Below, piece after piece: positions 1 through 9,561 of a stretch of 64,000 nucleotides of DNA. The translations under genes and the position numbers were made by a program. Origin of the DNA: Candidatus Methanoliparum thermophilum (lineage in GTDB: Archaea > Halobacteriota > Methanoliparia > Methanoliparales > Methanoliparaceae); the NCBI GenBank assembly GCA_004212075.1, contig RXIF01000006.1, positions 124,001 to 188,000 of the forward strand, read 5' to 3'. The number at the start of each line of letters is the position of its first letter. Within the stretch, counting starts at the first letter, position 1. Below the pieces are notes generated by a model. It was not told the origin of the DNA. It saw nothing but the letters and a program-made list of their open reading frames with translations, and searched no databases.

Positions 1-578
1 TTATTAGATATTTTGTTTCCTACCGCAAAAACATTTTTTATACCTATATCACTTGCTAATTGTTTTACCCTTTCTGCTGTCTCAATTGCGCGTTTTCCTG
101 GTTCAACAACTACGATCATCGCATCGACACTCTCTGCCACCCCTCTCCCAAGATGTTCTATTCCAGCCTCCATATCCATAATAATTATCTCATCCCGTTT
201 AGTAACAGTATGCCGCATTAGGGCTCTTAAAAAGGCTGCCTCAGGACAATAACACCCAGAGCCTCCTTTTTTAACTGTCCCCATTACGAGGAGTCTTATA
301 TTATCTGGTCCTTCTGTACTGTATCTATCGATTATATCATCCACTTTGGGATTAAGTTTATAAATTCCTCCTTTTACACCCACTCTATCCTCTATAAGTT
401 TTTTATGTTCGATTATAGGCGTTGGTATATCTTTAATCCCTATTGAAGAGGCGAGATTCATATCAGGATCTGCATCTATCGCTATAACAGAGTATCCATC
501 CTCCCCGAATAATCTTGCCAAAACTCCTGCCAACGTAGTCTTTCCAACACCACCCTTACCTGCTATTGCAATCTTCAA
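1..578 (-). CDS. cooC: CooC/AcsF-type nickel-insertion ATPase, partial (C-terminus beyond left edge)
   Basis: MinD-like P-loop ATPase that matures the nickel-containing clusters of CODH/ACS. About 192 codons are visible and the frame is still open at base 1. The N-terminus carries a deviant Walker A (GKGGVGKTT) at residues 7-15, then an IDADPDMN switch and a later GCYCPEA segment whose CxC pair is the metal-binding site of the CooC family. The start is a TTG preceded by AGGGGTGA. It lies about 50 bp downstream of cdhE on the same strand and is probably the next gene of the operon. It is a second copy: another CooC-like gene lies at 3439-4197. Confidence 0.88.
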   Translation of the reverse strand, partial: MKIAIAGKGGVGKTTLAGVLARLFGEDGYSVIAIDADPDMNLASSIGIKDIPTPIIEHKKLIEDRVGVKGGIYKLNPKVDDIIDRYSTEGPDNIRLLVMGTVKKGGSGCYCPEAAFLRALMRHTVTKRDEIIIMDMEAGIEHLGRGVAESVDAMIVVVEPGKRAIETAERVKQLASDIGIKNVFAVGNKISN

Positions 579-625
579 AAATTCACCCCTATATTAAAAG
601 ATAAAAAATTAAAATAGATAAAAGA

Positions 626-2032
626 TCATTTATCTGATTCCCAGTGATCTTCCATCCATTTGGCTATTCTACCAGAATCAGTCGGACCTACCAAAACTTT
701 CATACCTGTTTCGTCCTCCGTTGCACCAGATAATCTAGCAGCAAGCCCTGGGAGTACCAAAGTATTATGTTTTATCACCTCTTTTGCTTTCGTAGTCTCT
801 ATAGCATCTTTTATCTTGCCAGTATTCAACTGGCCACCAGCAACCGATGCCTCCACGCCGATACCGTCTGTGTTTACTACTAGAAGATAAGAATCTATAT
901 TATTAGACTCCAGATCGCTCTTCACTGTAAAGTATGTAAGTGCAAAGTTTGTTGTCAGGAAGAGAGGAGAATTCTCGTCTGGATTGCCCATCTTGAATAA
1001 ACCAGCATCAACCTGTACAGGAGATCTCGGGTCTGTGTATATGTTAAATCTTAGATGGATAGCCGGTAGGATGGCGTAAGGTGCGATATTATGAAATACC
1101 AATAGATCGCCATACTTTAAAATCTCTAATATCGTCAATATTGATTCGGAGACAGCCTGTTCAAACTCATCTTTATCCTTGCTTATCAATGAAGAGATCG
1201 CCGGTATGCCTATGAGTGGAAACGCCACATCTTTGTTACCATCTTTGATAGCACTTCGTCTTAGTTTGATAAACCTCTCAAATGTGCCCATTAACTGTTT
1301 TCCAGAAGGATAAGTACCTGGATCAAGTACAAGCTCATCCATCCCCATTTCAACAAACGTTTTCGCTAGAGACGATAGTTTGTCTAGATCTGGCGAGAAC
1401 AATACGACCGGTACTTTATATTTATCTATAAGTTCTGCAACCTTCTGCCAGTTATCCTCGTTTGCTGCATATACAAGAGGTCTTCTATCCTTAATAATCT
1501 CCAACCCAGCATCTAAAACATCCGGATTGAAAGACATAAGTATGATAGGTAACTCTGTCAGATCCTTTACCTTTTTAACGCATTCTTTAAACTTTTCAGG
1601 ATCATCTGAGACACTACGTATTGCAATCATATCCAGTCTTAAAAAATTGCCAACGTAGAATTTTTTGTAATTGTTAACAAAATTTACTCGTTCTGTGATC
1701 TCTTTCTCACTCATTACATCTGTTACGTCATATGCAAACGGTGGTTGATTATAAAAGGTTAACTGGTGCCTGTATAAGACATCTTCACCACCAACCTTCA
1801 CAGCTTTATCCCCAACACCAATAATTATCTCCTTTATCTCAGGAGAAAGCATATCTTCTAATTTTTCATACTCTTCTTTATAAGCCTCGTCTAAGATCTC
1901 TTTACACATATCTAACGTTTTAGAACGATCAATAAGCTTAGAAGCGAATGCCATGCATGTCTCCTCTCCACACTCCTTACAGTTGGTACCTGGAAGATAA
2001 TTATAAACCTCTAACGGACTCTGTACCTTCAT
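626..2032 (-). CDS. cdhE: CODH/ACS corrinoid/iron-sulfur protein large (gamma) subunit CdhE
   Basis: Methyl carrier of the acetyl-CoA decarbonylase/synthase complex; passes the methyl group between tetrahydrosarcinapterin/H4MPT and the A-cluster of CdhC. The N-terminal 4Fe-4S domain has cysteines at about residues 18, 21, 26 and 43 (NCKECGEETC then DMC), followed by the TIM-barrel and corrinoid-binding regions. The frame opens at 2053, but I prefer the ATG at 2032: AGGAGGT lies 6 nt upstream and this start falls 3 bp beyond the cdhD stop. The 468-residue length is normal for the family. Confidence 0.96.
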   Translation of the reverse strand: MKVQSPLEVYNYLPGTNCKECGEETCMAFASKLIDRSKTLDMCKEILDEAYKEEYEKLEDMLSPEIKEIIIGVGDKAVKVGGEDVLYRHQLTFYNQPPFAYDVTDVMSEKEITERVNFVNNYKKFYVGNFLRLDMIAIRSVSDDPEKFKECVKKVKDLTELPIILMSFNPDVLDAGLEIIKDRRPLVYAANEDNWQKVAELIDKYKVPVVLFSPDLDKLSSLAKTFVEMGMDELVLDPGTYPSGKQLMGTFERFIKLRRSAIKDGNKDVAFPLIGIPAISSLISKDKDEFEQAVSESILTILEILKYGDLLVFHNIAPYAILPAIHLRFNIYTDPRSPVQVDAGLFKMGNPDENSPLFLTTNFALTYFTVKSDLESNNIDSYLLVVNTDGIGVEASVAGGQLNTGKIKDAIETTKAKEVIKHNTLVLPGLAARLSGATEDETGMKVLVGPTDSGRIAKWMEDHWESDK

Positions 2033-2034
2033 CT

Positions 2035-3393
2035 TTATACCTCCTTTATCCAATTTGAGATATCTACTTTTTCGCCCTCTATCATACCAAGAAGCGTCTG
2101 TGTTGTCTCCTTAAGAACACGGACGGATAAAGGATGCATCATCATAAACAAATCAACCCCTGCAATGGCAAGAGGCAGCCCTGTATATATCTCCCACAAA
2201 GGACCTCTGAACTCTCTCGGACCCCAATCAGAATCTTCAGGCATTGGCGAATTTATCATCCATGCCTCTCTTGCCCCCCAAGCGTTGGTCGTTCCTGAAG
2301 ACATTGGGAAACTTAACTCATCATCGCCGCCTAATGCAGCAAGACGTATCCTCTCCATATTTGTATAAGCATAATCAAGACCATAACCAAGCGCAGCAGT
2401 TGTTGGATCGATCACAATCCGATCTCTAGGCATTTCAACCACTTTTAATAATTTTCTGTTCAGTTCTCGCTGGTTGTTCATATCTAGTTGCGTCCATGAT
2501 AGGATATTATGACCGTATTTCTTGGCAGCGTTCCCAATCCTCTCCCAATCCATATCCAAGTTTGCCGAGGCAATTAGACACCTTTCTCCCTCTGCTACTT
2601 CTGCAGCTTTTTCTAAGACTTCTGGATCTTTATCTGGATTTCCAGACCCCCCTATCACAATTGGAACATCTACAGCCTGTAAAACCTCCTCAACAGCCTT
2701 AGCAGCCTCTTTTGCCGGTGTATCTTTTATAAGAGGATCTGTACTGATAAGATGGATCGTCACCATATCCGCTTTGTAGTCTTTGACGGCTTTTCTAGCC
2801 CAATCCCCTGGATCATGCACAACATCTTCATAATGAACTTTTACAGCTTTAGCAAGAGAAATAGGCATATCGAACACGTCTAAAGCTACTACGGGTCTGT
2901 TGGGAATATTGCCATCCCAACAATAGAACGGCATTGCCTGCTCTCCGCCTATCTTTATAACGTTGCCTCTTGTCCCGCCATCTGTCTTTGTTGCACCTAA
3001 CGTTATCTCTTCTACCTTTAATCTCCATTCGTCTTTGCTAACATTGAATTTTTTCGCTATTAGGTTTTCTAACGGCTTAAACCTTGGTTTTAGGACTTCT
3101 TCTGTAACAGGGGCTTGAACAGGCGTTGGTATCGTAGATATATCTTGAAATGATAGAGATAATCCAAACATTTTAAAGAGATTGGATATATGATAAACTG
3201 CCTGTTTAGCCTCGTTTGCAACGACCATCGATTGTAGCATCTCAGGTGTGATACTAACCCCTCCTGATAATGGCTCTACCTCGATCTCCAGATCCCCTTC
3301 TATCTTAATATCTTTTAATTCTTCTACCCCATAGTTATCCAGCATATTTTGGATATCTTTAAGGCTTAAACTTAGATCTTTATTCTCTGACAT
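2035..3393 (-). CDS. cdhD: CODH/ACS corrinoid/iron-sulfur protein small (delta) subunit CdhD
   Basis: Partner of CdhE in the corrinoid/iron-sulfur protein; a TIM-barrel protein (452 aa) that docks on CdhE and helps position cobalamin for methyl transfer. The archaeal-type N-terminal extension (about 1-110) precedes the barrel, which begins near the segment [18 protein letters not shown]. An AGAGGGAA stretch lies upstream of the ATG. The gene is immediately upstream of cdhE (start of cdhE at 2032) and about 45 bp downstream of a cooC-like gene, matching the cdhC-cooC-cdhD-cdhE order known from methanogens. Confidence 0.96.
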   Translation of the reverse strand: MSENKDLSLSLKDIQNMLDNYGVEELKDIKIEGDLEIEVEPLSGGVSITPEMLQSMVVANEAKQAVYHISNLFKMFGLSLSFQDISTIPTPVQAPVTEEVLKPRFKPLENLIAKKFNVSKDEWRLKVEEITLGATKTDGGTRGNVIKIGGEQAMPFYCWDGNIPNRPVVALDVFDMPISLAKAVKVHYEDVVHDPGDWARKAVKDYKADMVTIHLISTDPLIKDTPAKEAAKAVEEVLQAVDVPIVIGGSGNPDKDPEVLEKAAEVAEGERCLIASANLDMDWERIGNAAKKYGHNILSWTQLDMNNQRELNRKLLKVVEMPRDRIVIDPTTAALGYGLDYAYTNMERIRLAALGGDDELSFPMSSGTTNAWGAREAWMINSPMPEDSDWGPREFRGPLWEIYTGLPLAIAGVDLFMMMHPLSVRVLKETTQTLLGMIEGEKVDISNWIKEV

Positions 3394-3438
3394 TTATTTT
3401 CCCTCTTTATAAAATAATTTTTATACATAATCAATAAA

Positions 3439-4197
3439 TTATGGCAATCCGATCTTTTTTGCAATCTGTATGACCTCTTTGTATATAGGAGACTCTTTTG
3501 GTATCTCAAATATCGTCTTACCATTTAGATCTATATTAACGATGTTGTCATCTAAAGGTAATGCTCCAATAAGTTCTAAAGAAATCTCAGATGCATATTT
3601 CTTGATCAAATCAACGACACTTTTGTTAGATACTTTATTTGCAACAATGTATATATTTTTTATATTCAAATTTAGCTCATCACTAATCTCTTTTATACTT
3701 CGTGCGGTATTAATACTATTTTTGGATTGATCCGTTATTATCAAAAGAGTATCGATATCTTTTATTACCTGCCTGCTAAAATGTTCCAATCCTGCACCTG
3801 TATCTATAACTACATAGTCATAGTTATCTACTAAATTAGAGATAGCCTCTCTAAGAAGATTGTTTACATAACAATAACATCCAGGACCTTCAGACCTGCC
3901 CATAACGAGAAAATCAAAATTTTTCTCTTCTACCAAAGACTCCATTACCTTAGCTTCGAAATGTAACATCTTATCTCCAGGAATATCGATCTTATTTCGC
4001 TCCATATACTCTTTTATGTCACCAATAGTCTTATCTACTTTAACACCTAATTCGTTAGATAAATTAGCATCAGGATCGGCATCTACTGCCAAAATACTCT
4101 TATTATTTCTAGTATCAATAAGATATCTTATCAGCATGGCAGATAATATCGTTTTACCCGTCCCACCTTTCCCTGATATAGCAACTATCTTCGTCAT
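3439..4197 (-). CDS. cooC: CooC-like accessory ATPase of the CODH/ACS operon
   Basis: MinD/ParA-type ATPase, 252 aa, predicted to load or mature nickel at the CODH or ACS clusters. It shows the deviant Walker A GKGGTGKT (residues 10-17), VDADPDANL (38-46), and a GPGCYCY segment with the family CxC motif at C107 and C109. It sits between the small protein at 4251 and cdhD in one transcription unit, the position of the 'nifH-like' ORF in Methanosarcina cdh operons. It is a paralog of the partial gene at 1-578; one may serve CODH and the other ACS, which is inference. Confidence 0.9.
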   Translation of the reverse strand: MTKIVAISGKGGTGKTILSAMLIRYLIDTRNNKSILAVDADPDANLSNELGVKVDKTIGDIKEYMERNKIDIPGDKMLHFEAKVMESLVEEKNFDFLVMGRSEGPGCYCYVNNLLREAISNLVDNYDYVVIDTGAGLEHFSRQVIKDIDTLLIITDQSKNSINTARSIKEISDELNLNIKNIYIVANKVSNKSVVDLIKKYASEISLELIGALPLDDNIVNIDLNGKTIFEIPKESPIYKEVIQIAKKIGLP

Positions 4198-4250
4198 GTA
4201 ATCTACCTATCAACAATTTAAACAGTATAAATAAAGGAAAAGAGGAAAGA

Positions 4251-4496
4251 TTATTCCTCTTCTTTCTCCTCTTTTTTGCCTTTTAAGATTACCTGACCTA
4301 TTTCTATCTTAGCATTCTTTAGAATGATCTTAATGCCTCCCTCAACAGCCTGCGATTGGGGCATACTAAACCCGCCCATCGGTGCTATAGGAGCTGGTTG
4401 TTGAGTTGCAGCTTGTTGCGTTGTACTTGTGGGGGGCTCAGTCTTTTTCTCCTTACTAGGCGTTTTAAGTTTTAATTTTAACTTTTTTTTCTCCAT
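4251..4496 (-). CDS. small lysine-rich protein encoded between cdhC and cooC
   Basis: 81-residue protein with three parts: a basic N-terminus rich in KLKLK (residues 1-20), a Thr/Gln/Ala/Pro-rich low-complexity linker with a GGFSMP segment, and a C-terminal strand-like stretch around GGIKIILKNAKIEI followed by a Lys/Glu tail. I do not recognise a named family. The C-terminal part resembles, from memory only, the terminal tail of some archaeal CdhC proteins, so it may be a separately encoded CdhC tail or assembly peptide. It lies 22 bp after cdhC with a GGAGGTG motif just upstream, so translation looks real. Confidence 0.72.
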   Translation of the reverse strand: MEKKKLKLKLKTPSKEKKTEPPTSTTQQAATQQPAPIAPMGGFSMPQSQAVEGGIKIILKNAKIEIGQVILKGKKEEKEEE

Positions 4497-4518
4497 TATT
4501 TTTCACCTCCAAGTTCAA

Positions 4519-5925
4519 TTACATCTCTATATATCCTTCTTCAACCAATTTATCTACAACCTGCATGAACTGTTTTTCGCTCAATGCCAATTTATCTGCC
4601 ACATCATCTAGATCTATATCCCCGCCGGACTCTTCTATGTATTTTAAAACATCGTTTTTGATTTTTCCTGTTATCTTTTTAAGTGTCCATCCTTCGGTAA
4701 TCTGTTTATTATCCACCTTTCTTATAACACCGGTAACGACAGGATGATTCACTTTCAATAAAAACTTCTTTAGTGAATCAATGTCTGGTATGCTCTCATC
4801 GGCAATTTTATCTTTTAGATCTTCTGGTATATTCTCTTCTATTCTTTTTCTAAGTGTGGAAGCCAACCATACAGTCCTGTATAACCCACCATCTGCCTGT
4901 ATAAATTTTTCAGAACCAAAATAACCAATACCAACACCAAGGAAACCAACTATCTGTTTACCACCACCAGCTTGTCCTGCCATGTTAGCAAAGGTTAGAC
5001 CGTTTGGTGCTTTTCCTGGAAAATCTCTATCCACCCAGCCGATACCATCTACTTCCGGAATATAGAACCCTATAACTTCAAAACAACCACAAGAAGTATG
5101 TGGCGCATCAAAGAATGAGTGTAAAGTCATACGATCATAAGCACCACCAGATTTCTCTTTAACCATATCGCTAACACCAGTATATTCTCCAGTTATCGGA
5201 TTAATACATTCTCCTTTAGGTATAGCAAAATTTGGTCCTTCAGGATCAATTTTAGCTGCAGCTCTTCCATCAGCCCAAGTTATCGCTCCACAAAGGGATA
5301 TTCTGTCTGGAGATACACAACAGCAGCTTGTCGGTGCAAATGATTGGCATAAAGTACATCCATAAAATGTATCGACATCCTCATCATGAAGTCCTTTTGT
5401 TCTCTCATCCCTCTTTTTATATATCTCTTTTGCTTCATGTATCTGTTCATTTACTTTTTCTTCGTCTGTAATATAAATTGCTTCCATTTTTTCTATAAAT
5501 GGTAATTCGTTTCGGAACAACATCATAGTAGCATCTGCAATCGTCTTAAACGTTACTCCTTTTTTAACATCCTCTTTACTTAATCTTAGCCATATATCGT
5601 ATCTCTGGTTCAAATGCATGAATCCCTGAATATAATTCTGGAAATCATGAACTCTCCTCTCTAAAACGCCTTCTAATGCCTCTTCTAATTTTTCTCCAGC
5701 GACTTTATATATCTGTGCAAAAGCGATACTGGATCCTTCAGGTATATCCGGTACGTCTGGACCTATTAAAGTAAATTTTCCATCTTCCACTTCGTCCATC
5801 GGTGCAACTCGTACAAGTTCGAATCCTGGTTTCTTAGGCCCACCCAATTCCACATAGAAGTCTTTTCCTCTTATTCTTTCCCCTTCATACATCGGACTTA
5901 TATCAAAGGGAAACTCTTCAGCCAT
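4519..5925 (-). CDS. cdhC: acetyl-CoA synthase (CODH/ACS beta subunit) CdhC
   Basis: Catalyses C-C bond formation or cleavage of acetyl-CoA at the nickel A-cluster. Visible cysteines C190, C193, C202 and C212 (GCTLCQ ... SCCCVS ... LCG) and C279/C281 (SCGCF) match, offset by one, the A-cluster ligands reported for Methanosarcina CdhC. As in archaea generally, the bacterial N-terminal CO-channel domain is absent. The last 65 residues (from about 405) look like a small winged-helix domain ending LVEEGYIEM. AGGTGA precedes the ATG. First visible gene of the minus-strand cdh operon; cdhA/cdhB are not adjacent upstream. Confidence 0.96.
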   Translation of the reverse strand: MAEEFPFDISPMYEGERIRGKDFYVELGGPKKPGFELVRVAPMDEVEDGKFTLIGPDVPDIPEGSSIAFAQIYKVAGEKLEEALEGVLERRVHDFQNYIQGFMHLNQRYDIWLRLSKEDVKKGVTFKTIADATMMLFRNELPFIEKMEAIYITDEEKVNEQIHEAKEIYKKRDERTKGLHDEDVDTFYGCTLCQSFAPTSCCCVSPDRISLCGAITWADGRAAAKIDPEGPNFAIPKGECINPITGEYTGVSDMVKEKSGGAYDRMTLHSFFDAPHTSCGCFEVIGFYIPEVDGIGWVDRDFPGKAPNGLTFANMAGQAGGGKQIVGFLGVGIGYFGSEKFIQADGGLYRTVWLASTLRKRIEENIPEDLKDKIADESIPDIDSLKKFLLKVNHPVVTGVIRKVDNKQITEGWTLKKITGKIKNDVLKYIEESGGDIDLDDVADKLALSEKQFMQVVDKLVEEGYIEM

Positions 5926-5974
5926 CTTTTAATCACCTTTTTATTTTTATTTTAGATACGTTGTTATATAACAC

Positions 5975-5986
5975 TATAAAAACCTT
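5975..5986 (-). promoter_or_regulatory. probable BRE/TATA element of the cdhC operon
   Basis: Read on the minus strand this is AAGG followed by TTTTTATA, 50 bp before the cdhC ATG, within the 103-bp gap separating it from the VTT membrane gene. The spacing would put transcription start about 25 nt before the ATG. It is a weak-consensus call from position and composition only. Confidence 0.4.
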
Positions 5987-6028
5987 ATCATTTCAATCAC
6001 ATAAAAAGCTATAAATAAAATTATCTTT

Positions 6029-6664
6029 TTACCATCCGAATATAGATGCAACGGATAACCCGATATAAACGAAAAAATACGAACCCCAAAAACTATTAAA
6101 TAATACTATTGGTGTAAAATAACATAATCTGAATCTAAATAATCCACAGATCAATGCAACAAGGTCAAGAGGAGAACCAGGCCAGATGGCAAAGATTATG
6201 AGAAGAGCAAAACCCCATTTATTCCACCAATTTGTAATCTCGTTATACGTCTCTTCTGACACTCTTTTTATAACAAAAGGTTCTCCAAGCAGTTTAGCCA
6301 AGAAATAATCGATATGTATACCGATGGTATACCCAAACCCAGCACAAAAGACTGTTGGTATCTTTTCCATACCGAGCATTCCAGCCATTCCAATTGCAAT
6401 AGGACTTCCCATCGGAATAAAAGTCCCTGCAATCAGTGTAATTAAAAAAAGACCAGGATATCCATACTGTAACAATCTTTCAAAATCTATCCCTAAACTG
6501 GAAATGCTATCGGATATCGTCGCACCCTCTGGCATAAAAACCCAGAGCAGGATAAGACCTATAACAACAATAACTAGACCTATTAAAGTAAGGATCAATA
6601 TCGATCTAAGCAACTTGTTAGATTGCATAACTTTGAATATCTTTAATTCTTTAAATCTCTTCAA
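6029..6664 (-). CDS. VTT/DedA-family (SNARE-associated Golgi) membrane protein
   Basis: 211-residue integral membrane protein. A transmembrane helix at about 20-45 is followed by the VTT core: GTFIPMGSPIAIGMAGMLG (about 80-100), a re-entrant-like GFGYTIGIHIDYFLAKLLG, and FAIWPGSPLDLVALICGLFRF (about 158-178), which carries the family's conserved P and G residues. Members are lipid scramblases or transporters; the substrate here is unknown. It starts 6 bp after the cofH stop on the same strand, so it is probably co-transcribed with cofGH, although no functional link to F420 is known to me. Confidence 0.75.
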   Translation of the reverse strand: MKRFKELKIFKVMQSNKLLRSILILTLIGLVIVVIGLILLWVFMPEGATISDSISSLGIDFERLLQYGYPGLFLITLIAGTFIPMGSPIAIGMAGMLGMEKIPTVFCAGFGYTIGIHIDYFLAKLLGEPFVIKRVSEETYNEITNWWNKWGFALLIIFAIWPGSPLDLVALICGLFRFRLCYFTPIVLFNSFWGSYFFVYIGLSVASIFGW

Positions 6665-6669
6665 AATTA

Positions 6670-7758
6670 TTAAACCATAAAATAGAGTGTATCTCGTCTA
6701 CGAGGTATCCTACCAGCTTTTAATATAAGTTTTTCCATATCTTCCGGTGAGAGATACTCACCTACCTCGGATCCAGAAGATTTCGATATTTTTTCCTCCA
6801 TTAAAGTACCACCCAAATCATTTACACCAAACAAAAGGCTTAATTGAGCCATATCAAGACCCAATTTAACCCATGACGCCTGAATATTATTTATAACATT
6901 ATATAAAAGAACTCTTGATATTGCATGCATCTTCATGTCATCTATTCCACTTCTTTTATCTGCTATTCTGCCTAAAGCGTTGTTTTTACTCATAAAAGGA
7001 AGTAAGACAAATTCGGTAAACCCACCGGTCTCTTTTTGAATCCTTTTTATCCTAAGAATATGATCGATCCTATCTTCTATAGACTCTATATGTCCATACA
7101 TTATAGTAGAAGTGGTAGGTATCCCGTATCTATGAGCTTCTTTAATAATCTCCTCCCATTTATCCGATGATATCTTATGTGGACAAATTTTTGATCTTAC
7201 ACTATCGACGAGTATCTCGGCAGCAGTTCCAGGCATAGATCCAAGCCCGGCTTTTTTAAGTTCTTTTAATACATCTCTAAAATCCATTTCGGATGTTCTT
7301 GCAGCATGATAGACCTCCATCGGCGAGAATGCATGTATATGTAACGAAGGGAACCTATCTTTTATCGATGTAACGATCAGTTTATAATCTTCCAATCCCA
7401 TACCTTCCAACAATCCACCCTGTATGCAGACCTCCGTTGCACCACGTTCTACTGCTTCATCTGCTTTTGCAAGAATCTCCTCGATAGATAGTATGTATCC
7501 TTCGTTATATCTGAACGAGCAGAAAGCACAATCATCTATACAGATATCGGTAAAATTTATGTTTCGGTTAATAACGTACGTTACATAATCTCCTACTACT
7601 TTTTTCCTCATAGAATCGGCTAATTGAAACAAAATTATTGGATTTACATTATACAGGGCAATAACGTTGTTACGTTCTAAATTGCCTTTCCAAGCTTTAT
7701 CAATGAGTTCATCTATCTCATTTTTTTTTAAACCCATCTTTGTCTGCATAGTTTTCAA
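6670..7758 (-). CDS. cofH: FO synthase subunit 2, CofH (radical SAM)
   Basis: Radical SAM enzyme joining 5-amino-6-ribitylaminouracil to the 4-hydroxybenzyl part of tyrosine, the first half of F420 deazaflavin (FO) synthesis. The SAM cluster motif CIDDCAFC is near residues 73-80 after the typical YVINRNINFT lead-in, and the C-terminus has the family signature GRIPRRRDTLY. The first ~7 residues may be extra: an ATG at 7737 (MGLKKNEI) is an alternative start. The 5' end overlaps the 3' end of cofG by 20-41 bp, indicating translational coupling. Confidence 0.94.
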   Translation of the reverse strand: MKTMQTKMGLKKNEIDELIDKAWKGNLERNNVIALYNVNPIILFQLADSMRKKVVGDYVTYVINRNINFTDICIDDCAFCSFRYNEGYILSIEEILAKADEAVERGATEVCIQGGLLEGMGLEDYKLIVTSIKDRFPSLHIHAFSPMEVYHAARTSEMDFRDVLKELKKAGLGSMPGTAAEILVDSVRSKICPHKISSDKWEEIIKEAHRYGIPTTSTIMYGHIESIEDRIDHILRIKRIQKETGGFTEFVLLPFMSKNNALGRIADKRSGIDDMKMHAISRVLLYNVINNIQASWVKLGLDMAQLSLLFGVNDLGGTLMEEKISKSSGSEVGEYLSPEDMEKLILKAGRIPRRRDTLYFMV

Positions 7759-8710
7759 TTACCCTCCCTACTTTTTTGCTATACCATCCATACTTTACAA
7801 ATTTAGGATATATCGGTAATCTCTCTTTTAATATAAAATCTTTTAATATATACTTTAATTCTTTCTCGGTCGGCCAGCGTGATTCTGGGTTTATATAATC
7901 TAAAGTAACTGTTGAGATCCCGCCTAGATCATTTGCACCATATCTCATCAATTCAGGTAATAAATTAAGCGAGATAAGGTTTGGTGGTATCTGAATCGAG
8001 ATATCATCTGGAAGAATACCTCTTGCAATCCTTAAAATCTCTTTTATCTCTTCCACGGATGGTGAATTATAATACTCCATAAAGGTTCCCTTTTTAGGTA
8101 TAAAATTCTGAATGATCACTTCCTGAATATGGTTGTACCTGTCATGTAAATCTCTGATTATCTTTAAAGACCTTATTCGATCCTCTTTACTCTCACCAAT
8201 CCCGATAAGAATACCAGTAGTAAAAGGTATCTTTAACATTCCTGCATCTTTTATAGTTTTTATTCTAAGCGTAGGATCTTTACCAGGGCTGTTTTTGTGT
8301 ACCTTGAGCATGGCCGCTTCTTCTAACATAAGACCCATGCTCGCGTTCACATCTTTTAATATATCAAGTTCATCAAAAGATATAGATCCAGGGTTGGTAT
8401 GCGGAAGCATATTCGTATCTAACGCAAGAAGGCAGAGGTCTTTGACATATTTTATAAAGTCATCGTATCCTTCCTTTTCGAGCAGATTTTTAAAACCGTC
8501 CACCTCGTTGGGATACTCGCCAAATGTGAACATCGCTTCTATACATCCTTCTTTCAGACCTTTTTTTAAGATCTTTTCAACGTTGCCAAAACTAAGTAAA
8601 AAAGCACCTTTATCGTTTATATTCTTTTTAAATCCACAGTATAAACAATTATTTCTACAGATATTCGTTACTGGAATGAATACATTTTTGGAAAAAGTTA
8701 CATATTTCAT
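7718..8710 (-). CDS. cofG: FO synthase subunit 1, CofG (radical SAM)
   Basis: 7,8-didemethyl-8-hydroxy-5-deazariboflavin synthase subunit that closes the deazaflavin ring on the CofH product. The radical SAM motif CRNNCLYC is at residues 18-25 (VTNICRNNCLYCGF), followed by a TIM-barrel with LGGISTVTLDYINPE near residues 255-270, a typical CofG segment. 330 aa is the usual length for separate archaeal CofG. It overlaps cofH downstream and is divergent from cofC across a 62-bp promoter region. Confidence 0.94.
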   Translation of the reverse strand: MKYVTFSKNVFIPVTNICRNNCLYCGFKKNINDKGAFLLSFGNVEKILKKGLKEGCIEAMFTFGEYPNEVDGFKNLLEKEGYDDFIKYVKDLCLLALDTNMLPHTNPGSISFDELDILKDVNASMGLMLEEAAMLKVHKNSPGKDPTLRIKTIKDAGMLKIPFTTGILIGIGESKEDRIRSLKIIRDLHDRYNHIQEVIIQNFIPKKGTFMEYYNSPSVEEIKEILRIARGILPDDISIQIPPNLISLNLLPELMRYGANDLGGISTVTLDYINPESRWPTEKELKYILKDFILKERLPIYPKFVKYGWYSKKVGRVIENYADKDGFKKK

Positions 8711-8772
8711 CGATACGAAAAGAGTATTAAAGAGGATATATTTATTTTTTATTATTTAGAAGCGCATTCAAA

Positions 8773-9459
8773 ATGGATAAATTAGATATAATAATACCAT
8801 TTAAATGGAAAGGGGCTAAATCAAGGCTTTCTAATATAATGACCTTAGAAGAAAGGGAAGAGTTTGCATTAAAAATGCTTTATGACGTGTTAACCACGCT
8901 TGAAGAACTTCATAAGGATGAATATTCTAACCTGCAAAGAAGATTTAGAGATATTAATATATCCATCTTAACGACGACCAACGACCTCCCTGATTTTATC
9001 TATAAACGATTTGAAATAATTATCAATACAAAAAAACTGAACGAGGCACTTAATGAGATTATATCTATTAAAAGCTCGAAAAACAACCCTTTGTTGATAT
9101 TAATGTCCGATTTACCTTTGATAAATGTTACCGTGGTTCAAGAGATAATAAATAGAAAAGAAGATATTGTTATCACTCCAGGACGAAAAGGAGGAACGAA
9201 CATACTTTTTATTAAAAATCCTTCTAAATTTAAGGTAGATTACTATGGTATAAGTTTTAAAAACCACGAGAAAATCGCTATAGACAATGGATTATCGTAT
9301 CATCTATACGATTCCCTACTTGCAGGTACGGATATAGATGAAAAAGAGGATCTTCTCGATTTATTGGTTTTTGGAGACGGGGAATCAAAAAAATACTTGG
9401 AAAAATTGGGATTTATGGCTGTTAGTAAAGGAGAAAAGATCACCTTGATGAGAGAATAA
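8773..9459 (+). CDS. cofC: 2-phospho-L-lactate (or PEP) guanylyltransferase CofC
   Basis: Activates phospholactate or phosphoenolpyruvate with GTP for attachment to FO in F420 synthesis. The N-terminus DIIIPFKWKGAKSRLS is the nucleotidyltransferase signature of CofC (PFK..AKSRL), and LMSDLPLIN and TPGRKGGTN follow. 228 aa is standard. It is divergent from cofGH; the intergenic stretch contains GATATATTTAT at about 8734-8744, a plausible TATA box that would give a short leader. Confidence 0.92.
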   Translation: MDKLDIIIPFKWKGAKSRLSNIMTLEEREEFALKMLYDVLTTLEELHKDEYSNLQRRFRDINISILTTTNDLPDFIYKRFEIIINTKKLNEALNEIISIKSSKNNPLLILMSDLPLINVTVVQEIINRKEDIVITPGRKGGTNILFIKNPSKFKVDYYGISFKNHEKIAIDNGLSYHLYDSLLAGTDIDEKEDLLDLLVFGDGESKKYLEKLGFMAVSKGEKITLMRE

Positions 9460-9561
9460 CGTTGTCATAATAATATATATTTATTAAGTATCTTTTTAAA
9501 TTATAAGTATAGTTACCTTAATATAATTATATGATTTGATGTAAAAGGTGTACCTTCCTTG

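Noticed and set aside
13-252. Open frame on the plus strand at the left edge
   Set aside because: It is antisense to the CooC/AcsF gene, whose P-loop and CxC motifs are on the minus strand.
2165-2779. Several short frames opposite cdhD
   Set aside because: They overlap conserved CdhD codons on the other strand and show no family features.
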